A stretch of DNA of 64,000 bases, from contig NZ_JPXI01000042.1 of assembly GCF_000740675.1 (NCBI RefSeq), forward strand, positions 248,001 through 312,000, in the 5' to 3' direction. Made by a program: the position numbers and the translations under genes. The stretch is from Massilia sp. BSC265. GTDB taxonomy: Bacteria > Pseudomonadota > Gammaproteobacteria > Burkholderiales > Burkholderiaceae_D. The notes under the pieces were generated by a model. It saw nothing but the letters and a program-made list of their open reading frames with translations. It had not been told where the DNA came from and did not search any database. The number at the start of each line of letters is the position of its first letter. Positions within the stretch are counted from its first letter, which is position 1. Below are positions 24,882 to 32,992 of this stretch, one piece after another.

Positions 24882-25355
24882 ATGCAAACGCAAGCCTGGA
24901 ACTCGGCATTACAACGCGGCCTCGTCTCCGGCGCCGCCTCCAGCATCCTGTCGACGGTGGCACTGGCGGCGCTCGGCAAGAAGGAAGTCGGCAGTGCCTA
25001 CGCCCCCACCAATGCGGTCAGCCACTGGATCTACGGCGACAAGGCGGCGCGCCACAGCGGGCCGTCCATGCGCTATACCGTGCCGGGCTACCTGATCCAC
25101 CACGCCAGCGCCACTTTCTGGTCGATCCTGTTCGAGCGCTTTGCCGGCAAGTATCTTGATCGCAAGACTCCGGTCGGCTACCTGACCGCAGCGGCGGCTA
25201 CCTCGGCCTTCGCCTGCTTCGCCGACTACAACCTGACGCCCAAGCGCTTCCATCCCGGCTACGAAAAGCACCTGTCCAAGCCGTCGCTGGCCATCGTGTA
25301 TGCCGGCTTCGCGCTGGGACTGGCTGCGGGCGCGGCGCTAATCCGTCGCAGGTAG
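24882..25355 (+). CDS. Hypothetical membrane protein
   Basis: Protein of 157 residues not assigned to a known family. The ATG at 24882 with an AGAGGA site is chosen; the frame extends 18 codons upstream. It has an N-terminal helix (LVSGAASSILSTVALAAL), a conserved-looking middle YAPTNAVSHWIYGDKAARHS with VPGYLIHHASATFWSILFERF, and a helix pair at 107-155. The frequency of His, Trp and Tyr in the middle suggests a conserved site. It is divergent from the SDR-DoxX gene and 21 bp before the next membrane-protein gene. Confidence 0.7.
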   Translation: MQTQAWNSALQRGLVSGAASSILSTVALAALGKKEVGSAYAPTNAVSHWIYGDKAARHSGPSMRYTVPGYLIHHASATFWSILFERFAGKYLDRKTPVGYLTAAAATSAFACFADYNLTPKRFHPGYEKHLSKPSLAIVYAGFALGLAAGAALIRRR

Positions 25356-25376
25356 TCTAGAGCAGGCAGAAAAAAC

Positions 25377-25886
25377 GTGCCGCCCTATGTCCTAACGTTA
25401 ATTGCGCACGGGGTCATCGGCTTCCTCGACGTCGTCATCAACCACGAGTGGCTGTCGAAGCTGCCCTCGCGGCGCGAGTGCGTTGCCGAGGAACGCCTGC
25501 ACAGCGCACGCGAATTCCTGTTCGCCGCGCTGTTCGCCTCGCTTGCCTGGGCCGAGTGGCATGGCGCCTTCGTGTGGTGGATCGTCGCGCTGTTCGCCGG
25601 CGAACTGCTGGTGTCGGCGCGCGACGTGGTGCTGGAAGGCGATGTGCGCCAGCTGCCGGCCAGCGAACGCTTCCTGCACCTGTTCCTGTTCATGAATCTC
25701 GGGATCATGTACACCCTGACCGGGCAGGCGCTGCTGGTCTGGCACGCCCTGCCTACCGGGCTGGCGCCGGTGGATCACGGCTGGGCCAGCTGGGTGTTGA
25801 CGGCGATGGCGCTGGGGGCGCTGGGGTGGGCGCTGCGGGACGGGTTGGCCGCCCTGCGCTTGGGGCGCAAGGCGGCTGCCGTTTAA
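25377..25886 (+). CDS. Hypothetical membrane protein
   Basis: Protein of 169 residues with four or five hydrophobic helices, starting from the GTG at 25377. It begins PPYVLTLIAHGVIGFLDVVINHEWLSKLP and continues with helices at about 47-63, 69-85, 103-125 and 138-158. The polar stretch RRECVAEERLHSAREFLFA may face the cytoplasm. It probably forms an operon with the upstream membrane gene and converges with DUF808 at a 16-bp gap. I do not recognise the family. Confidence 0.65.
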   Translation: MPPYVLTLIAHGVIGFLDVVINHEWLSKLPSRRECVAEERLHSAREFLFAALFASLAWAEWHGAFVWWIVALFAGELLVSARDVVLEGDVRQLPASERFLHLFLFMNLGIMYTLTGQALLVWHALPTGLAPVDHGWASWVLTAMALGALGWALRDGLAALRLGRKAAAV

Positions 25887-25902
25887 GAGATCAGTCGGCG
25901 GC

Positions 25903-26835
25903 TCAGTGCGCCGATTTCTTGCCGCGCATGCGCTGCACGACCGTCACCACCGCCAGCACGATGGCGCCGACCACGACGCCGGCCAGCGCATCGACCACCG
26001 TCGGCGTGATCGCCGCCAGCACGCCGCCGATGCCCGGCACGCCGGCCGTCACGTGCGCTGCTGCTTCCGCGAAGTGGTGCAGGGGCTCCCAGGCGTGGGC
26101 GATGATGCCGCCGCCGACCATGAACATGGCCGCGGTGCCGACCACCGACAGGACTTTCATCAGGCGCGGCGCAGTTGCCAGCAACAGCTTGCCGGTGCCG
26201 CGCGCCAGGCCGCCGGCTTTCTGGCTGAGGGACAGGCCGGCGTCGTCCATCTTGACGATGGCGGCCACCAGGCCGTACACCCCGACCGTCATTGCCAGCG
26301 CGATCGTCACCAGCACGGCGACCTGCGTGCCGAAGGGGGCGTTTTCGACGGTGCCCAGTGCGATCACGATGATCTCTGCCGAAAGGATGAAGTCGGTACG
26401 AATGGCGCCCTTGATCTTCTCCTGCTCGAGCGCCTGCATGTCGATCGCCGGATTGACCAGCGCTTCGGTCAATGCAGCCTTGTGCTCGGCGTCCTCCTTG
26501 CCGTGCAGGAATTTGTGCGCCAGCTTCTCGGCGCCTTCGAAGCAGAGGAAGGCGCCGCCGATCACTAGCAGCGGGGTGATCAGCCAGGGAACGAAGGCCG
26601 AGATCGCCAACGCCGCCGGTACCAGGATCGCCTTGTTCTTGAACGAACCTTTCGCCACCGACCAAACGACAGGCAGCTCGCGGTCGGCCTTCACCCCGGT
26701 AACCTGTTGCGCGTTCAGCGCCAGGTCGTCACCCAGTACGCCGGCAGTCTTCTTCGCCGCTACTTTGCTCATCACGGCCACATCGTCGAGAACACTTGCA
26801 ATATCGTCCAGTAATAACAGCAGGCTGCCGGCCAT
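25903..26835 (-). CDS. DUF808 (YedI-like) inner-membrane protein
   Basis: Multi-spanning membrane protein of 310 residues with unknown role. The N-terminus [20 protein letters not shown], then [20 protein letters not shown] is diagnostic for DUF808. Further helices follow, with [20 protein letters not shown] and [22 protein letters not shown]. The start at 26835 is preferred over the ATG five codons upstream because the family starts with MAGSL. It is divergent from the small ribbon-helix-helix gene. Confidence 0.92.
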   Translation of the reverse strand: MAGSLLLLLDDIASVLDDVAVMSKVAAKKTAGVLGDDLALNAQQVTGVKADRELPVVWSVAKGSFKNKAILVPAALAISAFVPWLITPLLVIGGAFLCFEGAEKLAHKFLHGKEDAEHKAALTEALVNPAIDMQALEQEKIKGAIRTDFILSAEIIVIALGTVENAPFGTQVAVLVTIALAMTVGVYGLVAAIVKMDDAGLSLSQKAGGLARGTGKLLLATAPRLMKVLSVVGTAAMFMVGGGIIAHAWEPLHHFAEAAAHVTAGVPGIGGVLAAITPTVVDALAGVVVGAIVLAVVTVVQRMRGKKSAH

Positions 26836-27030
26836 CGTTGCTCCAATCATGTCAAGTTCGCATCATCTTACCTGAGCGGCAATTCGCAGTCACACGGTTC
26901 AGCGCGGCTTTATGCATTTCAGTCGCGTAAATCTGCATCTCGTCGCTTTTGCCGGGTAACCGGAAAGTCGTGTACGTATAGTGCAATCTGTTGGCTGCGG
27001 TACTGCAGCCTCGCCACCGAAGGAGATGCC

Positions 27031-27252
27031 ATGAATACCGAATCGACCCTGCAAGCAGCACCGGCTGCGGCGCCTGTACGCCGTGCCCGCCCGCCGAAGC
27101 GCAAGACCCGCATCACGATTTACCTCGACGACGAAGTCCTGAACGAATTCCGCAACCTGTCGGAACGCTGCGGTACCGGCTACCAGACCCTGATCAACGC
27201 CGCGCTGCGCCACCGCCTGGCGGCGCCGGGCGTCGAAAACAGCCTGGCCTGA
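27031..27252 (+). CDS. BrnA-like ribbon-helix-helix protein without a partner toxin
   Basis: DNA-binding protein of 73 residues. The basic N-terminus leads into RITIYLDDEVLNEFRNLSER and GTGYQTLINAALRHRL, which fits the BrnA/CopG-type ribbon-helix-helix antitoxin domain. GGAG at 27020-27023 precedes the ATG. No BrnT toxin gene lies on either side: upstream is the DUF808 gene on the other strand, downstream is the HU gene. It may be an orphan antitoxin or a plain regulator of its own promoter. Confidence 0.8.
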   Translation: MNTESTLQAAPAAAPVRRARPPKRKTRITIYLDDEVLNEFRNLSERCGTGYQTLINAALRHRLAAPGVENSLA

Positions 27253-27340
27253 CGCCCTGCTCCGGTTCGCCTCCGGACGGGATTACATAGAGCAATTCTT
27301 TTGTGCTAATCTTCCCGCTCTTTTAACCCCGGAGGGACTT

Positions 27341-27625
27341 ATGAAAAAAGGCGAACTGATCGCGGAATTCGCGAAGCGCACCGAGATGTCCGGCGCGTCT
27401 GCCAACACTGCCGTCAATACGATCATCGAGATCATCACCGAGCGCCTCAAGAAGGGTGATACGGTCGGTATCACCGGCTTCGGCACCTTCTCGGTTACCA
27501 AGCGCGCAGCGCGCAAGGGCCGCAACCCGGCAACCGGCGATGTCATCAAGATCGCAGCATCGAAGACCCCGCGCTTCGCTGCCGGTGCGACGCTGAAAGC
27601 AGCCGTCAACCCAAAGAAGAAGTAA
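27341..27625 (+). CDS. HU-family DNA-binding protein
   Basis: Small histone-like protein of 94 residues that bends DNA as a dimer. It has the N-terminal helices (KKGELIAEFAKRTEMSGAS), the signature GDTVGITGFGTFSVTKRAAR and KGRNPATGDVIKIAASKTPRF across the arm, and a Lys-rich end. GGAGGGAC precedes the ATG. It differs from the usual HU by SVTKRAARKGRNP and a lysine tail, so it may be one of several HU paralogues in this genome. Confidence 0.93.
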   Translation: MKKGELIAEFAKRTEMSGASANTAVNTIIEIITERLKKGDTVGITGFGTFSVTKRAARKGRNPATGDVIKIAASKTPRFAAGATLKAAVNPKKK

Positions 27626-27725
27626 GCAGTACCCTGGCCTTGCGCCGCGCTCCGGTCGACCCGGACGCGCGCGCTGGCCCGTTTTGCATTACCCTCCTCC
27701 CTCTTCCCTTATTCCCCGCAGCAGC

Positions 27726-28376
27726 ATGCTCTTCACCACCTGGATCGCCTTCGTCATCGCCGGTTCGCTGATCGCCATTTCGCCCGGTTCCGGCGCGGTG
27801 CTGTCGATGTCGCACGGTCTCGCCTACGGCCTGAAGAAAGCCAGCGCCACCGTGCTCGGCCTGCAGTTCGGCCTGATCCTGGTGCTGGTCATCGCCGGCG
27901 CCGGCGTGGGATCGCTGCTGCTGGCGTCTTCGCTTGCCTTCACGATCGTGAAGATCGTGGGCGCGCTGTACCTGATCTACCTTGGCATCGCGCAGTGGCG
28001 CGCACCGGCCGCAGCGGCGCCCGAGACCGGCGCGCTGAATACCGCCGGCCTGCCCGCCCACCCGAGCTTCGGCAAGCGCGTGATGACCGGCTTCCTCACC
28101 AACGCCACCAACCCCAAGGGCATCATCTTCATGGTCGCGGTGCTGCCGCAGTTCATCAACAAGGAAGCGCCCCTGCTGCCCCAGCTGGCCATCCTGGGCG
28201 TGACCATGGTGACCATCGACTCGATCGTCATGCACGGCTATGCCGCGATGGCATCCATGATGCAGCGCTTCTTCCGCGACGTCCGCGCCGTGAAGCTCCA
28301 GAACCGCATCTTCGGTGCGGTGCTCATGGTGATGGGCACTCTGCTGTTCCTGGTCGAACCGGGCCGCCGCGCCTGA
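27726..28376 (+). CDS. LysE/RhtB-family amino acid exporter
   Basis: Inner-membrane exporter of 216 residues, RhtB branch. Family marks are IAISPGSGAVLSMSHGLAYG, GAALYLIYLGIAQWR-like sequence at about 80-95, TNATNPKGIIFMVAVLPQFI and VTMVTIDSIVMHGYAAMAS. The start is the ATG at 27726, as the family begins LFTTWIAFVIAG; the frame opens 14 codons earlier. It has the same direction as HU but 100 bp apart. The substrate is unknown; homoserine, threonine or related amino acids are typical for the family. Confidence 0.9.
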   Translation: MLFTTWIAFVIAGSLIAISPGSGAVLSMSHGLAYGLKKASATVLGLQFGLILVLVIAGAGVGSLLLASSLAFTIVKIVGALYLIYLGIAQWRAPAAAAPETGALNTAGLPAHPSFGKRVMTGFLTNATNPKGIIFMVAVLPQFINKEAPLLPQLAILGVTMVTIDSIVMHGYAAMASMMQRFFRDVRAVKLQNRIFGAVLMVMGTLLFLVEPGRRA

Positions 28377-28510
28377 GCACAGCGGCAAGTGCCGCTGCAT
28401 GCATATCTGTCACTCATCAGTTGCAACTTTCTGTAAGTTGCGTAGTCCTCGCGAGCGCTCGTGCGTTGTAATGAGGTAGCCGTCGTCCAAACTAGCGGAG
28501 CCCCATAACA

Positions 28511-30484
28511 ATGAACAAGCGATTCGCCAAGACCGCCGTGATGCTTGCGCTCACGGCTTTATCCACTGGAGTTCTCGCCCAGGACACGCTCGAGACCGAG
28601 CCGCCGGGCCGTGTCGGTCGCGTGTCGCTTGCCCAGGGCAAGGTCAGCATCAGCGGCGACGTGGGCGAGTCCGCGACGGAAGCCCTGGTCAACTGGCCGG
28701 TCACCACGCGCAACCTGATCACCACCGAACCGAACGGGCGCACCGAAGTGCGCATCGGCTCGACCGCGGTCCGCATCGACGGCGACAGCTCGCTCGAAGT
28801 GACCGAGCTGGACGACGACAGTGTGCGCCTGCGCCTGCACTACGGCAGCGCCAGCATCCGCATCCTGAGCGAGGACGTGCTGCCCGAATTCGAGCTCAGC
28901 ACCCCGCAGGGCCGCGTGCGCATGCTCAAGCCCGGCCGCCTGCGCGTGGACGCCGAGCGCGTGCGCGACACCAGCGTGGTCAGCGTGTTCGACGGCGAAG
29001 CCCAGGTCATTGGTGCCGGCGCCAGCCTGACCATCCGCGCCGGCCGCAGCGCCGAGCTGCGCGACGACGACGTGCGCACGCTGCAGGCGCGCCGCGACGC
29101 CTTCGACGACTGGGCCCTGGCGCGCGACCGGGAGATCGACGGATCGCGTTCGGCACAATATGTCACCACCGAGATGACCGGCTACGAGGAGCTGGACCGC
29201 CACGGCACCTGGCAGGACGACCTCGAGTACGGCCCGCTGTGGATCCCGGCGGTGACTTCCAGCTGGGTGCCCTACCGCGACGGCCGCTGGACCTGGATCG
29301 CCCCCTGGGGCTGGACCTGGGTCGACAACGCGCCCTGGGGCTATGCGCCCTTCCACTACGGCCGCTGGGTGCACGTCAAGAACCGCTGGGCCTGGGCCCC
29401 GGGGCACAAGCACCACCATGGCCGCCGCCCGGTCTGGTCGCCGGCGCTGGTCGGCTGGGTCGGCGGCAGCGGCTGGAGCGCGAGCTTCAACCTGCACGGC
29501 GCGCGCCCGGCCACCGGCTGGTACCCGCTCGGCCCGCGCGACCACTACGTTCCCCATTACCGCCTGTCGGACGAGCGCCTGCGCCGCCTGAACAGCTGGA
29601 GCTGGCGTGACCGCAAGGACGGCGACCGCCGCGACCGCAACCATGACGGGATCCCTGATTACCGCCAGCGCGGCCTGACCGTCGTTCCGCATGCGAACTT
29701 CGGCCAGCGCGGCCCGATCGTGGTACCGAACGTGCCGCGCGCCACCGTACCGGGGGCCCTGCCGACCACCCCGGGCGCCGCACCGCCGCCGCCCCTGGGA
29801 TGGCGCGACCGGGCAGCACGCCGCGACAGCGACCGCGACGGCATCCGTGACCGTTTCGACCGGGACCGCGACGGTGACGGCATTCCGAACCGGGTCGACA
29901 GCGACCCGGGCGGCATCCGCCACCGCGCCGACCTCGACGGTGACGGCATCCGCAACCGTTTTGACCGGGACCGCGACGGCGACGGTATCCCGAACCGGGT
30001 CGACCGCGACGGCTGGGGCCGGGACCGCTCCGAGCGCGGCCAGCGTCCGCCGGTGCTGACGACCAACCCGGCGCCCCGTCCGCCGGTGGCCGCGACGCCG
30101 GGCCAGCTGCCGTTCCAGCCCGGTGCGATCACGACGTCGCCGCCGCCGGCGCCGGCTGTGGTGCAGGAACCCGTACGTCCGCAATGGGGACGTGGACGCG
30201 ACCATGATCGTGCCGAGCGTGCCGAGCGTTGGGATCGCGGCGACCGGGGTGAACGCTTCGAAGGCCGCCGCGAGCGTCCGCAGCCGATGATGGCGATGCC
30301 GCAGCCGGCCGTACCAAGCATGCCTGCGCCGCAGGCGGTCGCACCGTCACCTCCACCGGTACGCATGGCGCCGCCGCCACCTGCGCCGATGGCGGCTCCA
30401 CCCGCGGCGCAACCGGCACATCGCAGGTTCGAACGCCGGCCTGAAATCCTGGACAACAACCGGCCCAGCGAAAGCGAGCGCTGA
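28511..30484 (+). CDS. FecR-domain/DUF6600 exported protein with Asp-rich repeats and a Pro-rich tail
   Basis: Large exported protein of 657 residues with a signal peptide at 1-24. A FecR-like domain covers about 35-185 (GRVGRVSLAQGKVSISGDVG, LITTEPNGRTEVRIG, ALRLRLHYGS-type strands and a final beta-helix). A DUF6600 region at about 225-370 is rich in Trp: YGPLWIPAVTSSWVPYRDGRW, WGWTWVDNAPWGYAPFHYGRW. Then comes an Asp-rich zone with two 22-residue repeats around DRDRDGDGIPNRVD, resembling thrombospondin type-3 calcium motifs. The last 150 residues are Pro/Arg-rich and low complexity. No sigma factor or TonB receptor is adjacent, so it is not a classical FecR regulator. Likely periplasmic or surface-bound. 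Confidence 0.85.
   Translation: MNKRFAKTAVMLALTALSTGVLAQDTLETEPPGRVGRVSLAQGKVSISGDVGESATEALVNWPVTTRNLITTEPNGRTEVRIGSTAVRIDGDSSLEVTELDDDSVRLRLHYGSASIRILSEDVLPEFELSTPQGRVRMLKPGRLRVDAERVRDTSVVSVFDGEAQVIGAGASLTIRAGRSAELRDDDVRTLQARRDAFDDWALARDREIDGSRSAQYVTTEMTGYEELDRHGTWQDDLEYGPLWIPAVTSSWVPYRDGRWTWIAPWGWTWVDNAPWGYAPFHYGRWVHVKNRWAWAPGHKHHHGRRPVWSPALVGWVGGSGWSASFNLHGARPATGWYPLGPRDHYVPHYRLSDERLRRLNSWSWRDRKDGDRRDRNHDGIPDYRQRGLTVVPHANFGQRGPIVVPNVPRATVPGALPTTPGAAPPPPLGWRDRAARRDSDRDGIRDRFDRDRDGDGIPNRVDSDPGGIRHRADLDGDGIRNRFDRDRDGDGIPNRVDRDGWGRDRSERGQRPPVLTTNPAPRPPVAATPGQLPFQPGAITTSPPPAPAVVQEPVRPQWGRGRDHDRAERAERWDRGDRGERFEGRRERPQPMMAMPQPAVPSMPAPQAVAPSPPPVRMAPPPPAPMAAPPAAQPAHRRFERRPEILDNNRPSESER
29840..30010 (+). 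repeat. Two 66-bp Asp-rich coding repeats
   Basis: Copies at 29840-29905 and 29945-30010 differ at few bases and code for GIR(D/N)RFDRDRDGDGIPNR plus VD. The spacing between starts is 105 bp. A partial third unit (LDGDGIRNR-like) joins them. The repeated DxDxDG pattern resembles calcium-binding thrombospondin type-3 repeats. This part of the gene is prone to copy-number change. Confidence 0.8.
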
Positions 30485-30662
30485 CGCGGCGGGGCCGTCC
30501 ATTCCGCCGAATGCGCGGCCCGTCACGCGAAACTGCAGTTCGTCACATACCGCTCGCGGCATGGACGGCAAGGGAATACAGTGGCATCACTCGCTCGCAG
30601 GCAGCAGCGCTGCTCCGAGCGACCCGAATGTCCCGCTATTTCTCCCAACATGGAAATAGTTC

Positions 30663-30691
30663 AGGCCGGCCACAGCGCCGGCCTCTTTTTT
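30663..30691 (+). terminator. Rho-independent terminator downstream of the FecR-like gene
   Basis: Stem AGGCCGGC (30663-30670) pairs with GCCGGCCT (30677-30684) and is followed by C and six T. It lies about 180 bp after the FecR-like stop and before ybeD. Apart from a 10-bp palindrome AACTGCAGTT near 30530, nothing recognisable lies in the roughly 290 bp between those genes. Confidence 0.85.
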
Positions 30692-30775
30692 GCCAGTGCA
30701 GCACCCGAAGTGCAGCACGTCGGAGGAGCGGCTACAATGCCGCTTTGCACAGCGCTTTTCCCTAGGATGGATACC

Positions 30776-31042
30776 ATGGACCCGAAAGAATCCCTCATCG
30801 AATACCCGAGCGACTTCCCGATCAAGGTGATGGGCGCCACGCACGTCGACTTCGCGGCGACGATCGTCGAGGTCATTACGAAGCTGGATCCGACTTTCCA
30901 TGCCGGCAAGATGGAAAGCCGTCCCTCCTCCAAGGGCAACTACACCGGCCTGACCGTGACCGTGCGCGTCACCAGCCGCGAGATGCTGGACGACGTCTAC
31001 CGCGCCCTGTCCTCGCACCACATGGTGAAAATGGTGCTGTAA
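30776..31042 (+). CDS. ybeD: DUF493 family protein YbeD
   Basis: Small ACT-like protein of 88 residues found beside lipoate genes; its function is not firmly known. Marks are [17 protein letters not shown] at the N-terminus, [19 protein letters not shown] and [18 protein letters not shown] at the end. The ATG at 30776 has AGGA 9 bp upstream; another ATG at 30767 is close. It is followed after 88 bp by lipB and then lipA, the usual ybeD-lipB-lipA order of betaproteobacteria. Confidence 0.92.
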   Translation: MDPKESLIEYPSDFPIKVMGATHVDFAATIVEVITKLDPTFHAGKMESRPSSKGNYTGLTVTVRVTSREMLDDVYRALSSHHMVKMVL

Positions 31043-31130
31043 GCAGCAAAGGGATTGGACAGCCGGCGGGCACGACGGATCCCGCTGGCTTATAATGACA
31101 GGGCTGTCCATATTCCCGCCCTATATCCAC

Positions 31131-31820
31131 ATGTCCGCTACCCGTCCCGCCACGCCGCTGATTCGCGAGCTCGGCCGCGCCGACTACGAACCGACCTTTG
31201 CCGCGATGCGCGCCTTCACCGACGCGCGCACCCCGGAGACGCAGGACGAATTGTGGATCGTCGAACATCCCCCTGTGTTCACGCTGGGCCTGGGCGCCGA
31301 CCGCGCCCACGTGCTCGCGCCCCATGGGGTGCCCGTGATCCAGACCGACCGTGGTGGCGAGGTGACCTATCACGGTCCCGGCCAGGTCGTGATCTACCTG
31401 CTGATGGACCTGCGCCGCAACAAGCCGGGCGGCAAGCTGTATGCCCGCCAGTTTGTGGCAAAAATCGAACAGGCGGTCATCGAGGTGCTGGCGGCGTATA
31501 ATCTCGCGGGCGAACGCGTTGCCGGGGCGCCCGGCATCTACATCGCGGAAGGTCCGCGCAAGGGCGCGAAGATCGCCGCCCTCGGCCTCAAGGTGCGCGG
31601 CAACGGCTGCACCTACCATGGCGTGTCGCTGAACGTGGCGATGGACCTGGCCCCGTTCACGTGGATCAACCCGTGCGGATACTCGGGCCTGGCCACGGTC
31701 GACATGCGCACCATGGGTGTGGAAGCCCCGCTGGCGGATGTCCAGCAGGCGCTGGCGCAGGAACTCGTGCGCCAACTGGCATTGACCGAAGCGGAAGAGC
31801 CAGCTCTGAACAACCTCTGA
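31131..31820 (+). CDS. lipB: Octanoyltransferase LipB
   Basis: Moves octanoyl groups from acyl carrier protein to lipoyl domains, the first step of lipoate synthesis. The protein has 229 residues. Conserved blocks are [36 protein letters not shown], and catalytic Lys147 in [14 protein letters not shown] and Cys182 in [13 protein letters not shown]. The ATG at 31131 is chosen to match the family; the frame has another Met 12 codons upstream. lipA begins 26 bp after its stop. Confidence 0.95.
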   Translation: MSATRPATPLIRELGRADYEPTFAAMRAFTDARTPETQDELWIVEHPPVFTLGLGADRAHVLAPHGVPVIQTDRGGEVTYHGPGQVVIYLLMDLRRNKPGGKLYARQFVAKIEQAVIEVLAAYNLAGERVAGAPGIYIAEGPRKGAKIAALGLKVRGNGCTYHGVSLNVAMDLAPFTWINPCGYSGLATVDMRTMGVEAPLADVQQALAQELVRQLALTEAEEPALNNL

Positions 31821-31846
31821 ATGGAAGCCCGCCAGGGCCCAAGCCA

Positions 31847-32842
31847 ATGACTACCGATACCAGCAATGCCAGCAGCGGCGCCGCCCAAGCCTACGACGCC
31901 ACCGAAAAGCAGAAGGGCGCCAGCAAGACCTCGCGTATCCCGATCAAGATCGTCCCGATCGCCGACACCGAGCGCCTGAAGAAGCCGGACTGGATCCGCG
32001 TGAAGGCCGCGACCGCCTCGTCGCGCTTCTACGAGATCAAGGACATCCTGCGTGCAAATAAACTGGTGACCGTGTGCGAGGAAGCCAGCTGCCCGAACAT
32101 CGGCGAGTGCTTCGGCAAGGGCACCGCGACCTTCATGATCATGGGCGACAAGTGCACCCGCCGCTGCCCGTTCTGCGACGTCGGCCACGGCCGTCCGGAT
32201 CCGCTGGACGTCAATGAGCCGGCCAACCTGGCCAAGACCATCGCCGACCTGCGCCTGAGCTACGTCGTGATCACCTCGGTGGACCGCGACGACCTGCGTG
32301 ACGGCGGCGCAGGCCACTTCGTGGAGTGCATCACCAAGACCCGCGCCCTGTCGCCGAACACCAAGATCGAAGTGCTGGTGCCGGACTTCCGCGGCCGCCT
32401 GGAAAAGGCCCTGAACATCTTCGCCGACGGCCTGCCGGACGTGATGAACCACAACCTGGAAACCGTGCCGCGCCTGTACAAGGAAGCGCGCCCGGGCGCC
32501 GACTACAAGCACTCGCTGGTGCTGCTGCGCGACTTCAAGAAGATGTACCCGAACGCGGTCACCAAGTCGGGCCTGATGGTGGGCCTGGGCGAGACCGACG
32601 AAGAGATCCTGGAAGTGATGCGCGACATGCGCGAGCACGATATCGACATGCTGACCATCGGCCAGTACCTGGCGCCGTCGAACTCGCACCTGCCGGTGCG
32701 CCGCTATGTGCATCCGGACACTTTTAAAATGTTCGAAGAGAAGGCCTACGAGATGGGCTTCGTCCACGCGGCCGTAGGCGCGATGGTGCGTTCGTCGTAC
32801 CACGCGGACCAGCAGGCGCACGAAGCGGGCGTCGCGGCGTAA
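31847..32842 (+). CDS. lipA: Lipoyl synthase LipA
   Basis: Radical SAM enzyme that inserts two sulfurs into protein-bound octanoyl groups. The protein has 331 residues. The auxiliary cluster cysteines are Cys77, Cys82 and Cys88 ([12 protein letters not shown]); the SAM-cluster motif CTRRCPFC uses Cys103, Cys107 and Cys110. The C-terminal RSSYH motif is present as VRSSYHAD. The ATG at 31847 starts the family-type N-terminus, with a 30-residue low-complexity lead. It ends the ybeD-lipB-lipA group and has its own terminator. Confidence 0.97.
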   Translation: MTTDTSNASSGAAQAYDATEKQKGASKTSRIPIKIVPIADTERLKKPDWIRVKAATASSRFYEIKDILRANKLVTVCEEASCPNIGECFGKGTATFMIMGDKCTRRCPFCDVGHGRPDPLDVNEPANLAKTIADLRLSYVVITSVDRDDLRDGGAGHFVECITKTRALSPNTKIEVLVPDFRGRLEKALNIFADGLPDVMNHNLETVPRLYKEARPGADYKHSLVLLRDFKKMYPNAVTKSGLMVGLGETDEEILEVMRDMREHDIDMLTIGQYLAPSNSHLPVRRYVHPDTFKMFEEKAYEMGFVHAAVGAMVRSSYHADQQAHEAGVAA

Positions 32843-32861
32843 TCATCCGCACTCGTAACAA

Positions 32862-32895
32862 GGCCGGCCCGCGCATGCGGTGCCGGCCATTTTTC
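32862..32895 (+). terminator. Terminator after lipA
   Basis: Stem GGCCGGC (32862-32868) pairs with GCCGGCC (32882-32888) around a 13-nt loop, followed by an ATTTTT run. It separates lipA from the promoter of the GH115 gene. Confidence 0.75.
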
Positions 32896-32912
32896 GTTAA
32901 CTCGTTTCACGT

Positions 32913-32941
32913 TTGACTTGCCGACCGGACAAGAATAGACT
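32913..32941 (+). promoter_or_regulatory. Sigma-70-type promoter of the GH115 gene
   Basis: A -35 element TTGACT (32913-32918) and a -10 element TAGACT (32936-32941) are separated by exactly 17 bp. The expected transcription start is near 32948, which falls inside the operator-like sequence that follows, a place suited to repression. Confidence 0.6.
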
Positions 32942-32942
32942 C

Positions 32943-32971
32943 CAATGATTGCGCTAACATCTGATGTTGGC
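32943..32971 (+). promoter_or_regulatory. Operator-like site upstream of GH115, shared with the GH3 gene
   Basis: The 19-bp CAATGATTGCGCTAACATC (32943-32961) occurs in reverse complement at 54013-54031, just before the GH3 gene. Its core TGATTGCGCTAACA has a central CG and imperfect dyad symmetry like operators of LacI-family repressors. A second, nearly perfect dyad overlaps it: GCTAACATC, one T, GATGTTGGC (32953-32971). Both overlap the predicted transcription start. The GH115 ATG lies 22 bp beyond. Confidence 0.65.
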
Positions 32972-32992
32972 GATAACAATAAGGAGGAGGCA

